Shown: positions 9,942-17,028 of the stretch, piece by piece
How the letters are laid out: each line of letters opens with the position of its first letter
How positions within the stretch are numbered: position 1 is the first letter of the stretch
Source: Novosphingobium marinum
Lineage (GTDB): Bacteria > Pseudomonadota > Alphaproteobacteria > Sphingomonadales > Sphingomonadaceae
Direction of reading: 5' to 3'
Length of the DNA stretch: 33,118 bases
NCBI RefSeq assembly: GCF_013408095.1
Contig: NZ_JACBZF010000009.1
Span: forward strand, 32,501 to 65,618
Program-made: the position numbers and the translations under genes
Notes under the pieces: model-generated
What the model saw: the letters and a program-made list of their open reading frames with translations, nothing else
Databases searched by the model: none
What the model was told of the DNA's origin: nothing

Positions 9942-10949
9942 ATGAGCCAGAAAGTCCCCGTACTCGTCACCGGCGGCGCCGGATATATCGGCAGCCATGC
10001 GGTCCTTGCACTGTGCGACGCCGGATGGCCGGTCGCCGTGGTCGACAACCTGTCGACCGGATTTCGCTTTGCCATACCCGAAGGCGTTCGCCTTTACGAA
10101 GGAGACATAGAGGACGGCGCGCTTCTTGCCCGCATCTTCGAGGAGCAGGACACCCGGGCGATCATGCATTTCGCAGGCTCGATCATCGTCCCGGAATCGG
10201 TCGAAAATCCGCTGAAGTACTATCACAACAATACCGCCAAGAGCCGCGCTCTGATCGAGGCGACAGTGAACGCGGGCTTGCCGCACTTCATCTTCAGCTC
10301 GACCGCCGCGACCTACGGCGTCCCGGAGGTCTCGCCGGTGAGCGAGGAGAGCCCGAAGCAGCCGATCAATCCCTACGGCATGTCGAAGCTGATGACGGAG
10401 ATCATGCTGGCCGACACGGCGCAAGCGCATCCGCTGAACTTTTGCGCGCTGCGCTATTTCAACGTCGCCGGCGCCGATCCGCAGGCGCGGACCGGGCAGT
10501 CCACCGCCGGCGCAACGCACCTCATCAAGGTCGCAGTCGAGGCGGCACTGGGCAAGCGCGACGGCGTTTCGGTGTTCGGCACCGATTACGACACGCCCGA
10601 CGGGACCGGCGTGCGCGACTACATCCACGTCTCCGACCTTGCCGCCGCGCACGTCCTCGCTCTCGAGGCGCTGATCTCCGAGCCCGATCGGTCGCTGACG
10701 TTGAACTGCGGGTATGGGCGAGGGTTTTCGGTCCTCGACGTTCTCGATGCGGTCGACCGCGTGACCAACCGGACCATCGAACGGCGCTTCGAAGGTCGCC
10801 GGGCGGGTGATCCGGCCTCGCTGATCTCGGACAACAGCCGCATCAAGGCCACGCTGCCGTGGGAGCCGCAGCACGACGACCTTGAGACGATCGTCGGCCA
10901 CGCGCTGGCATGGGAACGGCGGCTCGGCGAAATACGCCGCGACGCTTGA
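9942..10949 (+). CDS. galE: UDP-glucose 4-epimerase
   Basis: Interconverts UDP-glucose and UDP-galactose, supplying galactose for surface polysaccharides. The 335-residue protein is a standard extended short-chain dehydrogenase. It has the NAD-binding GGAGYIGSH (11-19), VVDNLSTG (33-40), MHFAGSIIVPESV (75-87), and FSSTAATYG with the catalytic Ser/Thr near 119-121. Tyr145 and Lys149 in NPYGMSKL and LRYFNVAGADP (sugar-binding) follow. No other polysaccharide genes are adjacent. It is divergent from the DUF4136 lipoprotein across 105 bases and ends just before a terminator at 10992. Some 4-epimerase relatives act on other UDP-sugars, but the close fit to GalE favours the name. Confidence 0.93.
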   Translation: MSQKVPVLVTGGAGYIGSHAVLALCDAGWPVAVVDNLSTGFRFAIPEGVRLYEGDIEDGALLARIFEEQDTRAIMHFAGSIIVPESVENPLKYYHNNTAKSRALIEATVNAGLPHFIFSSTAATYGVPEVSPVSEESPKQPINPYGMSKLMTEIMLADTAQAHPLNFCALRYFNVAGADPQARTGQSTAGATHLIKVAVEAALGKRDGVSVFGTDYDTPDGTGVRDYIHVSDLAAAHVLALEALISEPDRSLTLNCGYGRGFSVLDVLDAVDRVTNRTIERRFEGRRAGDPASLISDNSRIKATLPWEPQHDDLETIVGHALAWERRLGEIRRDA

Positions 10950-10991
10950 CTTCGGGCGCTGCGCACACTACCTGCGCGGTTCGAAATCCGG

Positions 10992-11014
10992 GGCGGCCCA
11001 GCGGCCGCCTTTTT
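10992..11014 (+). terminator. rho-independent terminator after galE, in the rpmJ leader
   Basis: GGCGGCC (10992-10998), loop CAGC, GGCCGCC (11003-11009), then five T. The seven-pair stem is perfect. It ends galE transcripts. A possible promoter at TTGACT (10946-10951) lies upstream of it, so it could also act inside the leader of rpmJ. Confidence 0.8.
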
Positions 11015-11033
11015 GCTTGCCAAAGAGACAGTC

Positions 11034-11159
11034 ATGAAGATTCGCAACAGCCTCAAGTCGCTCAAGGGTCGTCACCGGGACAACCGCGTGATTCGCCGTC
11101 GCGGCCGGACCTACGTGATCAACAAGACCAACCGCCGCTTCAAGGCGCGTCAGGGCTGA
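11034..11159 (+). CDS. rpmJ: ribosomal protein L36, zinc-independent (C-minus) form
   Basis: A 41-residue, very basic protein of the large ribosomal subunit, beginning [18 protein letters not shown] and ending [13 protein letters not shown]. It is too short for the usual ORF cut-off, but the sequence is unmistakably L36. It has no Cys at all, so it lacks the CxxC...CxxxxH zinc ribbon of the canonical form and belongs to the C-minus type. In many alphaproteobacteria this is the only L36. It stands alone rather than in the ribosomal protein operon, between a terminator at 10992-11014 and another at 11232-11255. Upstream AAAGAGA, a few bases before the ATG, is a usable ribosome binding site. Confidence 0.95.
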   Translation: MKIRNSLKSLKGRHRDNRVIRRRGRTYVINKTNRRFKARQG

Positions 11160-11210
11160 CGATGCCCCGGCTCCTGCAACGCGGGAGCCAACGTCGGACG
11201 CTGCAGGTCT

Positions 11211-11231
11211 CGTGCGTTTTGCGCACGTGCA
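11211..11231. repeat. dyad motif CGTGCG-N5-CGCACG, copy 1
   Basis: CGTGCG, five bases, CGCACG, then TGCA. The same 21-base layout recurs at 11922-11942, and a slightly shorter version occurs at 31245-31259. This copy lies between rpmJ and its terminator. It could be a protein-binding dyad or a small RNA hairpin; no function is established. Confidence 0.5.
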
Positions 11232-11255
11232 AAATCCCCGCTTCGGCGGGGATTT
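11232..11255 (+). terminator. rpmJ: rho-independent-type terminator after rpmJ
   Basis: Perfect ten-base inverted repeat AAATCCCCGC, loop TTCG, GCGGGGATTT, with a UUCG-type tetraloop. The A-tract and T-tract flanks make it usable in both directions. It separates rpmJ from the HAD gene and argues that the HAD start is the ATG at 11290, not the in-frame ATG at 11212 upstream of the hairpin. Confidence 0.8.
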
Positions 11256-11289
11256 CTGCGTTGGCGAGCATTGGACCCATGCAACTGTC

Positions 11290-11901
11290 ATGAGCGATAT
11301 CGTCGAAGCCGTGGTTTTCGATGTCGGGCGCGTGCTCGTCCAGTGGGACCTGCGCTACCTTTTCGGCAAGCTGATCCCCGACGCGGCTGAGCTGGAATGG
11401 TTCCTTGCCAACGTCGTCACCGAGGAATGGCATTTCGAGCATGACGCCGGACGCCAGCTCCACGAGATGGTCGCCGAGCGAAAGTTGCAGTTCCCCGAAC
11501 ACGCGCACCTGATCGACGCTTACGCCACCCGGTTTTCCGAAACGATCCCGGGGCGCGTCCCCGGCACGCACGAGCTGGTCGAGCGGCTGGCGGGCAAGGG
11601 CGTTCCGCTTTACGCGATTACCAACTTCGCCGCGCCTTTCTGGGCGGAATATCATCCGACCGAGCCGACGTTCCGGCATTTCGGGCAAATCGTCGTTTCC
11701 GGCGAGGAGCGGATCGCGAAGCCCGCTGCGGAGATTTTCCGGCTCGCCGCCAACCGGTTCGGTCACGAACCGCGCTCGATGCTTTTCGTCGACGACAATG
11801 CGGCGAATGTGGAGGCGGCGCGGCGGCTCGGCTGGCAGGTGCATCACTTCCGCGATGCCGGGCTGCTCGAGGATGACCTAGGGGCCCGACACTTGATCTA
11901 G
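11290..11901 (+). CDS. HAD-family hydrolase (YihX-like phosphatase)
   Basis: A 203-residue haloacid dehalogenase superfamily protein. Motif I is VVFDVGRVL, with the nucleophile Asp but Gly in place of the second Asp, as is usual in the YihX/epoxide-hydrolase-N-terminal subgroup. Motif II is YAITNFA, motif III the Lys in ERIAKPAAEIF, and motif IV FVDDNAANVEAA. A helical cap domain lies between motifs I and II. YihX dephosphorylates alpha-glucose-1-phosphate; the substrate here is unknown. The next genes belong to the Anbu cluster, but a 101-base gap with its own dyad motif separates them, so co-transcription is uncertain. Confidence 0.87.
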   Translation: MSDIVEAVVFDVGRVLVQWDLRYLFGKLIPDAAELEWFLANVVTEEWHFEHDAGRQLHEMVAERKLQFPEHAHLIDAYATRFSETIPGRVPGTHELVERLAGKGVPLYAITNFAAPFWAEYHPTEPTFRHFGQIVVSGEERIAKPAAEIFRLAANRFGHEPRSMLFVDDNAANVEAARRLGWQVHHFRDAGLLEDDLGARHLI

Positions 11902-11921
11902 GTTGGAACATCGGGCGCTCC

Positions 11922-11942
11922 CGTGCGCTTTTCGCACGTGCA
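11922..11942. repeat. dyad motif CGTGCG-N5-CGCACG, copy 2
   Basis: CGTGCG, CTTTT, CGCACG, then TGCA: identical to copy 1 (11211-11231) outside the five-base spacer. It sits about 60 bases before the first gene of the Anbu cluster, where an operator would be expected. No regulator is assigned. Confidence 0.5.
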
Positions 11943-12002
11943 GCGAACCCCTTGGCAACGGCACTTTGATGTTGCACACATGGGGCCGAAACGGGAGCCG
12001 CG

Positions 12003-13433
12003 ATGAAATCGGACGAAAGCGCGAACTATGACGAGATGCTCGGTGAAGACGGCAGCATCCGTCCCGCTTACGCCGGTTTCCGGGAATGGTACGACGAACA
12101 GGATCCGCGCTGGCTGAAAAAACAGGATGCCGAGGCGGAACGCTTCTTCCGCCGCATCGGCATCACCTTCAACGTCTATGGCGACAATGACGCGGAAGAG
12201 CGGTTGATCCCGTTCGACATGATCCCGCGGATCATCACCGCGCGCGAATGGCGCAAGCTGACGCGCGGTATCGAGCAGCGGGTGCGAGCGCTGAACGCCT
12301 TCCTGCAGGACCTTTACCACCGGCAGGAGATCATCCGCGCCGGCCGCCTGCCGATGTGGATCATGCGCGAGAATGCCGCGTTCCTGCCGCAGATGGTTGG
12401 CTTCACGCCGCCCGGCGGCATCTACACGCACATCGTCGGCATAGATCTCGTCCGCACCGGACCCGAGGAGTTCATGGTGCTCGAGGATAATGCGCGGACG
12501 CCGTCGGGCGTCTCGTACATGCTCGAGAATCGCGAGACGATGATGAACATGTTCCCCGAACTGTTCACGCGCATTCCTGTCTGCCCGGTTTCCGACTATC
12601 CCCGGCGGCTTGCGCGCTCGCTGCGTGAAAGCGCACCCGATTGCGCGGCGGAGCGCCCCGTCGTCGCGGTGCTGACGCCCGGCATCTACAATTCGGCCTA
12701 CTTCGAGCATGCCTTCCTCGCCGACCAGATGGGCGCCGAGCTCGTCGAGGGCAGCGACCTGCGTGTCGTCAACGGGCGTGTCTGCATGCGCACGACGACC
12801 GGCTACCAGCCGATCGACGTGCTCTATCGCCGGGTCGACGACGAATATCTCGACCCGCTTTCGTTCACGCCCGACAGCGTTCTCGGCATCGCAGGCATCA
12901 TGGACGTTTACAGGTCCGGCGGGATCACCATCGCCAATGCGCCGGGAACGGGGATCGCCGACGACAAGGCGATCTACTCTTTCATGCCCGACATCGTCGA
13001 GTTCTACACCGGCGAGAAACCGTTGCTCCCCAACGTTCCGACCTGGCGATGCAGCGAACCCGATGCGCTGGCCTACGTGCTCGACAACCTCAAGGATCTC
13101 GTGGTGAAGGAAGTCCACGGCTCGGGCGGCTACGGCATGCTGATCGGCCCGGCATCCTCGCGCAAGGAGCTGTCGCGCTTCGAGAAGAAGCTGCGCGCCC
13201 GGCCGGACAACTACATCGCGCAGCCCACCCTTTCGCTTTCGACGGTGCCGATTTTCACCCGCGCCGGGCTCGCGCCGCGCCATGTCGACTTGCGGCCCTT
13301 CGTCCTCGTTTCTCCCAACGGCGTGAACATCACGCCCGGCGGCCTGACCCGTGTTGCCATGCGCAAGGGATCGCTGGTGGTGAATTCGTCGCAGGGCGGC
13401 GGCACCAAGGACAGCTGGGTTCTGGAAGACTGA
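12003..13433 (+). CDS. circularly permuted ATP-grasp protein of the Anbu cluster
   Basis: A 476-residue cytoplasmic protein of the circularly permuted ATP-grasp type 2 family (old DUF404/DUF407). Recognisable parts are FYVFG-like FNVYGDNDAEERLIPFD (residues 56-72), FLQDLYHRQEIIRAG, and VGIDLVRTGPEEFMVLEDNARTPSG, with the acidic metal/ATP residues. KEVHGSGGYGMLIGP matches the glycine-rich phosphate-binding part, and LRPFVLVSPNGV leads to a C-terminal TRVAMRKGSLVVNSSQGGG. ATP-grasp enzymes join a carboxylate to an amine; comparative genomics proposes that this group makes or attaches a peptide-like product handled by the neighbouring transglutaminase-like and Anbu proteins. Substrate unknown. 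The stop overlaps the start of the alpha-E gene (TGATG). Confidence 0.93.
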   Translation: MKSDESANYDEMLGEDGSIRPAYAGFREWYDEQDPRWLKKQDAEAERFFRRIGITFNVYGDNDAEERLIPFDMIPRIITAREWRKLTRGIEQRVRALNAFLQDLYHRQEIIRAGRLPMWIMRENAAFLPQMVGFTPPGGIYTHIVGIDLVRTGPEEFMVLEDNARTPSGVSYMLENRETMMNMFPELFTRIPVCPVSDYPRRLARSLRESAPDCAAERPVVAVLTPGIYNSAYFEHAFLADQMGAELVEGSDLRVVNGRVCMRTTTGYQPIDVLYRRVDDEYLDPLSFTPDSVLGIAGIMDVYRSGGITIANAPGTGIADDKAIYSFMPDIVEFYTGEKPLLPNVPTWRCSEPDALAYVLDNLKDLVVKEVHGSGGYGMLIGPASSRKELSRFEKKLRARPDNYIAQPTLSLSTVPIFTRAGLAPRHVDLRPFVLVSPNGVNITPGGLTRVAMRKGSLVVNSSQGGGTKDSWVLED

Positions 13434-14380
13434 TGCTCGGGCGCAACGCAAACGGCGTATTCTGGATGTCCCGCTACCTCGAGCGGGCGGAGAACGTGGC
13501 GCGGCTTCTCGATGTCGGTTTCCGGCTCGCGCTGACCCGCGGCCTCGATGCCTCGCAGGAGGAGGAATGGCGTTCGGTCCTGATCACCATCGGGCAGGAC
13601 GACGACTATTCCGAGAAGTTCGACGACTATTCAGGGCCGCAGGTGTTCAACTACATCCTGCGCGACCGCGAGAATGCGTCGAGCGTGATGCAGATGATCG
13701 CAAATGCGCGCAGCAACGCGCGTGCGGTGCGCACCTCGATCACCAACGAGGTGTGGGAAGCGACCAACGAAAGCTTCATGATCCTGCGTGACCAGCTTTC
13801 GAGGCCGGTGCGCGAAAGCAACCTCGGCGAAATCCTGACATCGGTCCGGCGGCAGGCGACGCTGGTGCGCGGTGCGATCGAAGGCTCGATGCTCCGCAAC
13901 GAGGTCTTCAACTTCAGCCGGATCGGCACCTTCATCGAACGCGCCGACAACACCGCGCGCATCCTTGATGTAAAGTACTACGTGCTGTTGCCCTCGGTCG
14001 CATGGGTCGGTTCGGACCTCGACAACGCGCAGTGGGACACGCTCTTGCGATCGGTCGCGGGCGACCGTGCCTACCGCTGGCTCAACGCCGGACGGATGGA
14101 CCCGCGCAGCATCACGCAGTTCCTCGTCCTCGACGGCCAGTTCCCGCGCAGCCTCGTTTTCTGTTACGACAAGATACGCAGCAACATGTCGGGCCTCGCG
14201 CTCCAGTACGGGGAAGAGACCGAGGCGCACGAGATCATGCGCGGTGCGGGCGCCCGGCTGCACCAGACGACGATAGACGACATCTTCGACGTCGGGCTGC
14301 ACCAGTTCATCCAGAATTTTCTCTCAGAGACGACCCGGATCGGCAACGCCATCGCGGCCGACTACCGGTTCATGGAATAG
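13433..14380 (+). CDS. alpha-E domain protein of the Anbu cluster
   Basis: A 315-residue all-helical protein of the 'alpha-E' family (DUF403), almost always encoded next to the permuted ATP-grasp gene. Family features are the N-terminal MLGRNANGVFWMSRYLERAEN, the middle NFSRIGTFIERADNTARILDVKYY, and a repeat of the Arg-Ala-Glu/Asp-Asn motif. These two ERAEN/ERADN elements (about residues 17 and 170) suggest an internal duplication. Its biochemical role is not known; it is thought to work with the ATP-grasp enzyme. The ATG at 13433 shares one base with the preceding stop, so translation is coupled. An open frame running far upstream in the same frame is only a shadow of the ATP-grasp gene. Confidence 0.92.
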   Translation: MLGRNANGVFWMSRYLERAENVARLLDVGFRLALTRGLDASQEEEWRSVLITIGQDDDYSEKFDDYSGPQVFNYILRDRENASSVMQMIANARSNARAVRTSITNEVWEATNESFMILRDQLSRPVRESNLGEILTSVRRQATLVRGAIEGSMLRNEVFNFSRIGTFIERADNTARILDVKYYVLLPSVAWVGSDLDNAQWDTLLRSVAGDRAYRWLNAGRMDPRSITQFLVLDGQFPRSLVFCYDKIRSNMSGLALQYGEETEAHEIMRGAGARLHQTTIDDIFDVGLHQFIQNFLSETTRIGNAIAADYRFME

Positions 14381-14390
14381 GAGGAGGACG

Positions 14391-15239
14391 ATGCGCCTCT
14401 CCATCAGGCACACGACCCGCTACGAGTTCTCGCAGCCGCTGGCGCATGGCCTCCAGCGCCTGCGGCTTCGACCCAAGACGACCCACGGGCAAGACGTGAT
14501 CGAGTGGGAAACCGACCTCGATGGCGCGGTGCGCGAACTCGAATACGATGACCAGCATCACAATCATGTCGAGCTCATCTCGGTCGAAGCCGGGGTGAAA
14601 GCGCTTTCGATCACCAGCACGGGCATTGTCGATACCTCCGACAACGCCGGGATCATCGGTCAGCACGCCGGCCACATGCCGCTCTGGTGCTTCCTCAGGC
14701 AAACGAAGCTGACCCGTCCTGGGCCCAGGATGCGCGCGATGGTGCAGGGCCTTGGCACCGACCGCAGCAATTCGCTCGACCTGCTGCATGAATTGTCTCG
14801 CCTGATTGCGGAGCAGGTGGCCTACGAGAAGGGCATGACCGACGTCGGCACGCTGGCCGAGACCGCGCTCGAGAAAGGCCACGGCGTCTGCCAGGACCAT
14901 TCGCACATCTTCATCGGGGCGGGGCGTCTGCTCGACATCCCGATGCGCTACATCGGCGGGTACCTCAAGATGGAGGGCCAGGCCGAGCAGGAAGCAGGAC
15001 ATGGCTGGGCAGAAGCGCACGTCGAAGGGCTCGGCTGGGTCGGCTTCGACGTGTCCAATCAGATCAGCCCCGACGACCGCTACGTGCGCGTGGCGACGGG
15101 TTGCGATTATTCCGAAGCCGCGCCGGTGACGGGCATCGCATTCGGCGAGCACGACAGCGCGCTGGAAGTCAGGCTGACCGTCGAGCAGGAGCTGAAAGGC
15201 CAGCAACAGCAGCAGCAACAGCAGACGAACGGTCGATAA
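14391..15239 (+). CDS. transglutaminase-like cysteine protease of the Anbu cluster
   Basis: A 282-residue protein with the bacterial transglutaminase-like N-terminal domain (MRLSIRHTTRYEFSQPL) and a core domain carrying the Cys-His-Asp triad. The triad is Cys167 in GHGVCQDHSHIF, His204 in AGHGWAEAHV and Asp220 in GWVGFDVSNQ. In this cluster the enzyme is presumed to act as a peptidase or transpeptidase rather than cross-linking proteins. No signal peptide is seen, so it is cytoplasmic like its partners. AGGAGGA directly before the ATG is a strong ribosome binding site. The C-terminus is unusual: after EQELKG there are eight consecutive Gln (271-278) encoded by CAG/CAA, then TNGR. Confidence 0.93.
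   Translation: MRLSIRHTTRYEFSQPLAHGLQRLRLRPKTTHGQDVIEWETDLDGAVRELEYDDQHHNHVELISVEAGVKALSITSTGIVDTSDNAGIIGQHAGHMPLWCFLRQTKLTRPGPRMRAMVQGLGTDRSNSLDLLHELSRLIAEQVAYEKGMTDVGTLAETALEKGHGVCQDHSHIFIGAGRLLDIPMRYIGGYLKMEGQAEQEAGHGWAEAHVEGLGWVGFDVSNQISPDDRYVRVATGCDYSEAAPVTGIAFGEHDSALEVRLTVEQELKGQQQQQQQQTNGR
15201..15224 (+). repeat. (CAR)8 trinucleotide run coding for polyglutamine
   Basis: Eight CAG/CAA codons at the end of the transglutaminase gene. The run is almost pure and could change length by slippage without breaking the frame. Only the tail after the catalytic domain would be affected. Confidence 0.85.
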
Positions 15240-15320
15240 CCGTCGCATGCCGCTTGACGCGCGGCCCTCCATACATCACCGAATTCGCCAGGGAAGGACT
15301 GGGGTAGTGAGGGACCGCCG

Positions 15321-16085
15321 TTGACCTATTGCGTGGGCATGATCCTCGATCGCGGGCTGGTGTTGATGAGCGACACCCGCACGAATTCGGGAGTCGACAA
15401 CATCTCGGTCTTCCGCAAGATGTTTCACTGGTCGGTGCCGGGCGACCGGATCATCTCGGTCATGACGGCAGGCAACCTGGCGACCACGCAATCCGTCATC
15501 AGCCAGCTCGAAGAGCGCAACAAGGCCCCCTCGGAGCGCAACAACTCGCTGCTCGAGGCCGAAACCATGTTCCAGGTGGCGACGATCGTCGGCGGCCTGC
15601 TGCGCGAGACCATTGGCACGATGGCGTCCGACAACGGCCAGCGCGCAGCGGCTGGAACCTTCAACGCATCGATGATCGTGGCAGGACAGATCAACGGCAT
15701 GGAGCCGCGGCTCTTCCTGATCTACCCCGAGGGTAACTTCATCGAGGCCAGCTTCGACACGCCTTTCTTCCAGATCGGCGAGACGAAGTACGGCCGGCCG
15801 ATCATCATCCGCGCCTACGATCCGACGATGAGCTTCGAGGATGCGGTCAAGCTTCTGATGGTCTCGTTCGACTCGACGCTGAAGGCAAACCTCTCGGTCG
15901 GTCTGCCGCTCGACCTGATGGTGGTGGAACGCGACAATTACGAGCCCGTCCATCAGCGCCGGATCTCGGCGAACGATCCCTACTTCCAGGCGATTTCGAC
16001 CGGATGGGGCGAGGCATTGAAGCAAGCCTTCGATTCGCTGCCCGACTACACCTTCTACAATCCGCGCTCGGAAGCGGCGGAGTAG
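15321..16085 (+). CDS. Anbu, bacterial proteasome-type protease
   Basis: A 254-residue Ntn-hydrolase of the Anbu (ancestral beta-subunit) family, related to HslV and proteasome beta subunits. The start codon is TTG at 15321, with GAGGGA seven bases upstream. This start gives Met-Thr-Tyr-Cys-Val, and removal of Met exposes Thr1, the family nucleophile. Counting from Thr1, Asp17 (SDTRTN) and Lys32 (RKMF) fall exactly where the proteasome catalytic residues should be. GVDNISVFRKMFHW is a strong family signature. No ATPase partner is encoded nearby. In the conserved cluster Anbu follows the ATP-grasp, alpha-E and transglutaminase genes, as here; substrates are unknown. Confidence 0.95.
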   Translation: MTYCVGMILDRGLVLMSDTRTNSGVDNISVFRKMFHWSVPGDRIISVMTAGNLATTQSVISQLEERNKAPSERNNSLLEAETMFQVATIVGGLLRETIGTMASDNGQRAAAGTFNASMIVAGQINGMEPRLFLIYPEGNFIEASFDTPFFQIGETKYGRPIIIRAYDPTMSFEDAVKLLMVSFDSTLKANLSVGLPLDLMVVERDNYEPVHQRRISANDPYFQAISTGWGEALKQAFDSLPDYTFYNPRSEAAE

Positions 16086-16091
16086 GATCGC

Positions 16092-16751
16092 TCAGCGGCA
16101 GAAAGAACTGCCGCCGAACTCCAGGTGGAAGTGATCGCGGTGCGCCGCGTTGTAATTCGGCCCGAGCACGGTGCCGAATCGCTTGCACGCGCTCTTGTGC
16201 ACGATCCTGAGGAAGTCGCGCTCGGTCGGGTCGGCGCTGTTCCAGTCGCCGATGACCGAGATGCGCCGCCCGTCTTCCAGCACGAAGGCCGAAACGTCGA
16301 TCGCGTTGGCGGTGGCGTGGGCCGACAGGCGGCTCGTGCCAGCGACGGTGCGGCAATTGTAGCTGCCCATCGTCTCGATCCGCGCAAGCGGACTGCCGAG
16401 AAGCTGGCGTGCGGCGCGATCCACGCCGAACCGTGCCCAGTTGGCAAAAGTGTTCGCAAGCGGGCAAGTCACCGGGCCGAGGTTCGAGATGCCAAGCACG
16501 TCGGTATCGGAACGCAGCGCGGCGAGGCGCACGCTGTTAACAGTCGAACAGCCGCCTCCGAAATACTTGTCGGGTACCGGAGTGAAGGATGCGCGCGTCG
16601 CGCCCAGTTCCGCAAGGCACTGCCGCGCTTCGGGCCTCGGCGTGACCACTTGCGTCGACTGGCGCACCTGGCCGCGCTTCGACACTTGAGGAATGTCGAT
16701 GCAGCCGCCAAGCATGGCCACGAGGGGCAGGATGAGGGCAATCCCTTTCAT
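16092..16751 (-). CDS. extensin-like family lipoprotein (LAS-type peptidase fold)
   Basis: A 219-residue lipoprotein. The signal ends MLGGC, a clean lipobox with Cys17, which supports the ATG at 16751 over the open frame upstream (it runs back inside the serC region). The C-terminal 'extensin-like' domain has the SAHATANAIDVS motif (His145, Asp152) and HRDHFHLEF (His207, His209). These match the zinc ligands of LAS peptidases (D-Ala-D-Ala and lysostaphin-like: H...D...HxH), so a peptidoglycan peptidase role is plausible; this is inference from motifs, as the family is usually annotated only as extensin-like. Six Cys residues in the mature part may form disulfides. It converges on Anbu with six bases between stops. 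Confidence 0.88.
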   Translation of the reverse strand: MKGIALILPLVAMLGGCIDIPQVSKRGQVRQSTQVVTPRPEARQCLAELGATRASFTPVPDKYFGGGCSTVNSVRLAALRSDTDVLGISNLGPVTCPLANTFANWARFGVDRAARQLLGSPLARIETMGSYNCRTVAGTSRLSAHATANAIDVSAFVLEDGRRISVIGDWNSADPTERDFLRIVHKSACKRFGTVLGPNYNAAHRDHFHLEFGGSSFCR

Positions 16752-16942
16752 AGGGGAATGCTCGCATCCGATAGTTAATTTTCCGTTGAGAAACGCCATT
16801 TCGGACCCCCTGCCGACAGGCCTCGGGGAACTACGAAGGCGGGCTTTTCGGCCCAATGAACGGATCGGCTTCGGCAGGACGAAGCGACTGCTCCGGCGCG
16901 ACGAACCGCTTGCTTCGGGCAAGTGACGACGAGCGGTTCCGG

Positions 16943-16970
16943 TTGACATCGCGGCGCGCATCTCTAGGTG
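16943..16970 (+). promoter_or_regulatory. putative sigma70 promoter of serC
   Basis: TTGACA (16943-16948), 16 bases, TAGGTG (16965-16970). Transcription would begin near 16977, giving a leader of about 50 bases. The -35 box is perfect; the -10 box is weak but GC-rich -10 boxes are common in this group. Confidence 0.5.
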
Positions 16971-16977
16971 CGGCATC

Positions 16978-17021
16978 GGGCCACGCGGTCCCAACGCCGC
17001 GCGAGCTCTCTGCAAGGAGAG
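16978..17021 (+). ncRNA. candidate serC leader RNA (two hairpins, RBS hidden)
   Basis: Hairpin 1 is GGGCC-ACGC-GGTCCC (16978-16992, one bulged base). Hairpin 2 is CTCTCT-GCAA-GGAGAG (17006-17021), a six-pair stem closed by a GNRA tetraloop. The ribosome binding site AAGGAGA of serC lies in the loop and 3' arm of hairpin 2, so the hairpin would hide it. The Rfam serC RNA motif is known upstream of serC-serA operons in alphaproteobacteria, exactly this context. I have not aligned it to the covariance model. Confidence 0.6.
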
Positions 17022-17028
17022 TCTGAAA

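Noticed and set aside
11947..11975. A sigma54-type promoter before the Anbu cluster (GGCAC...TTGCA)
   Set aside because: The GG and GC elements are 12 bases apart instead of 10, so the fixed spacing of sigma54 promoters is not met.
12641..13432. N-terminal extension of the alpha-E protein by about 260 residues
   Set aside because: It overlaps the ATP-grasp gene entirely and its translation is Arg/His-rich shadow; the TGATG junction gives the natural start.
11898..13451. A 517-codon open frame antisense to the ATP-grasp gene
   Set aside because: Arg/His/Asp-rich shadow translation with no recognisable motif.
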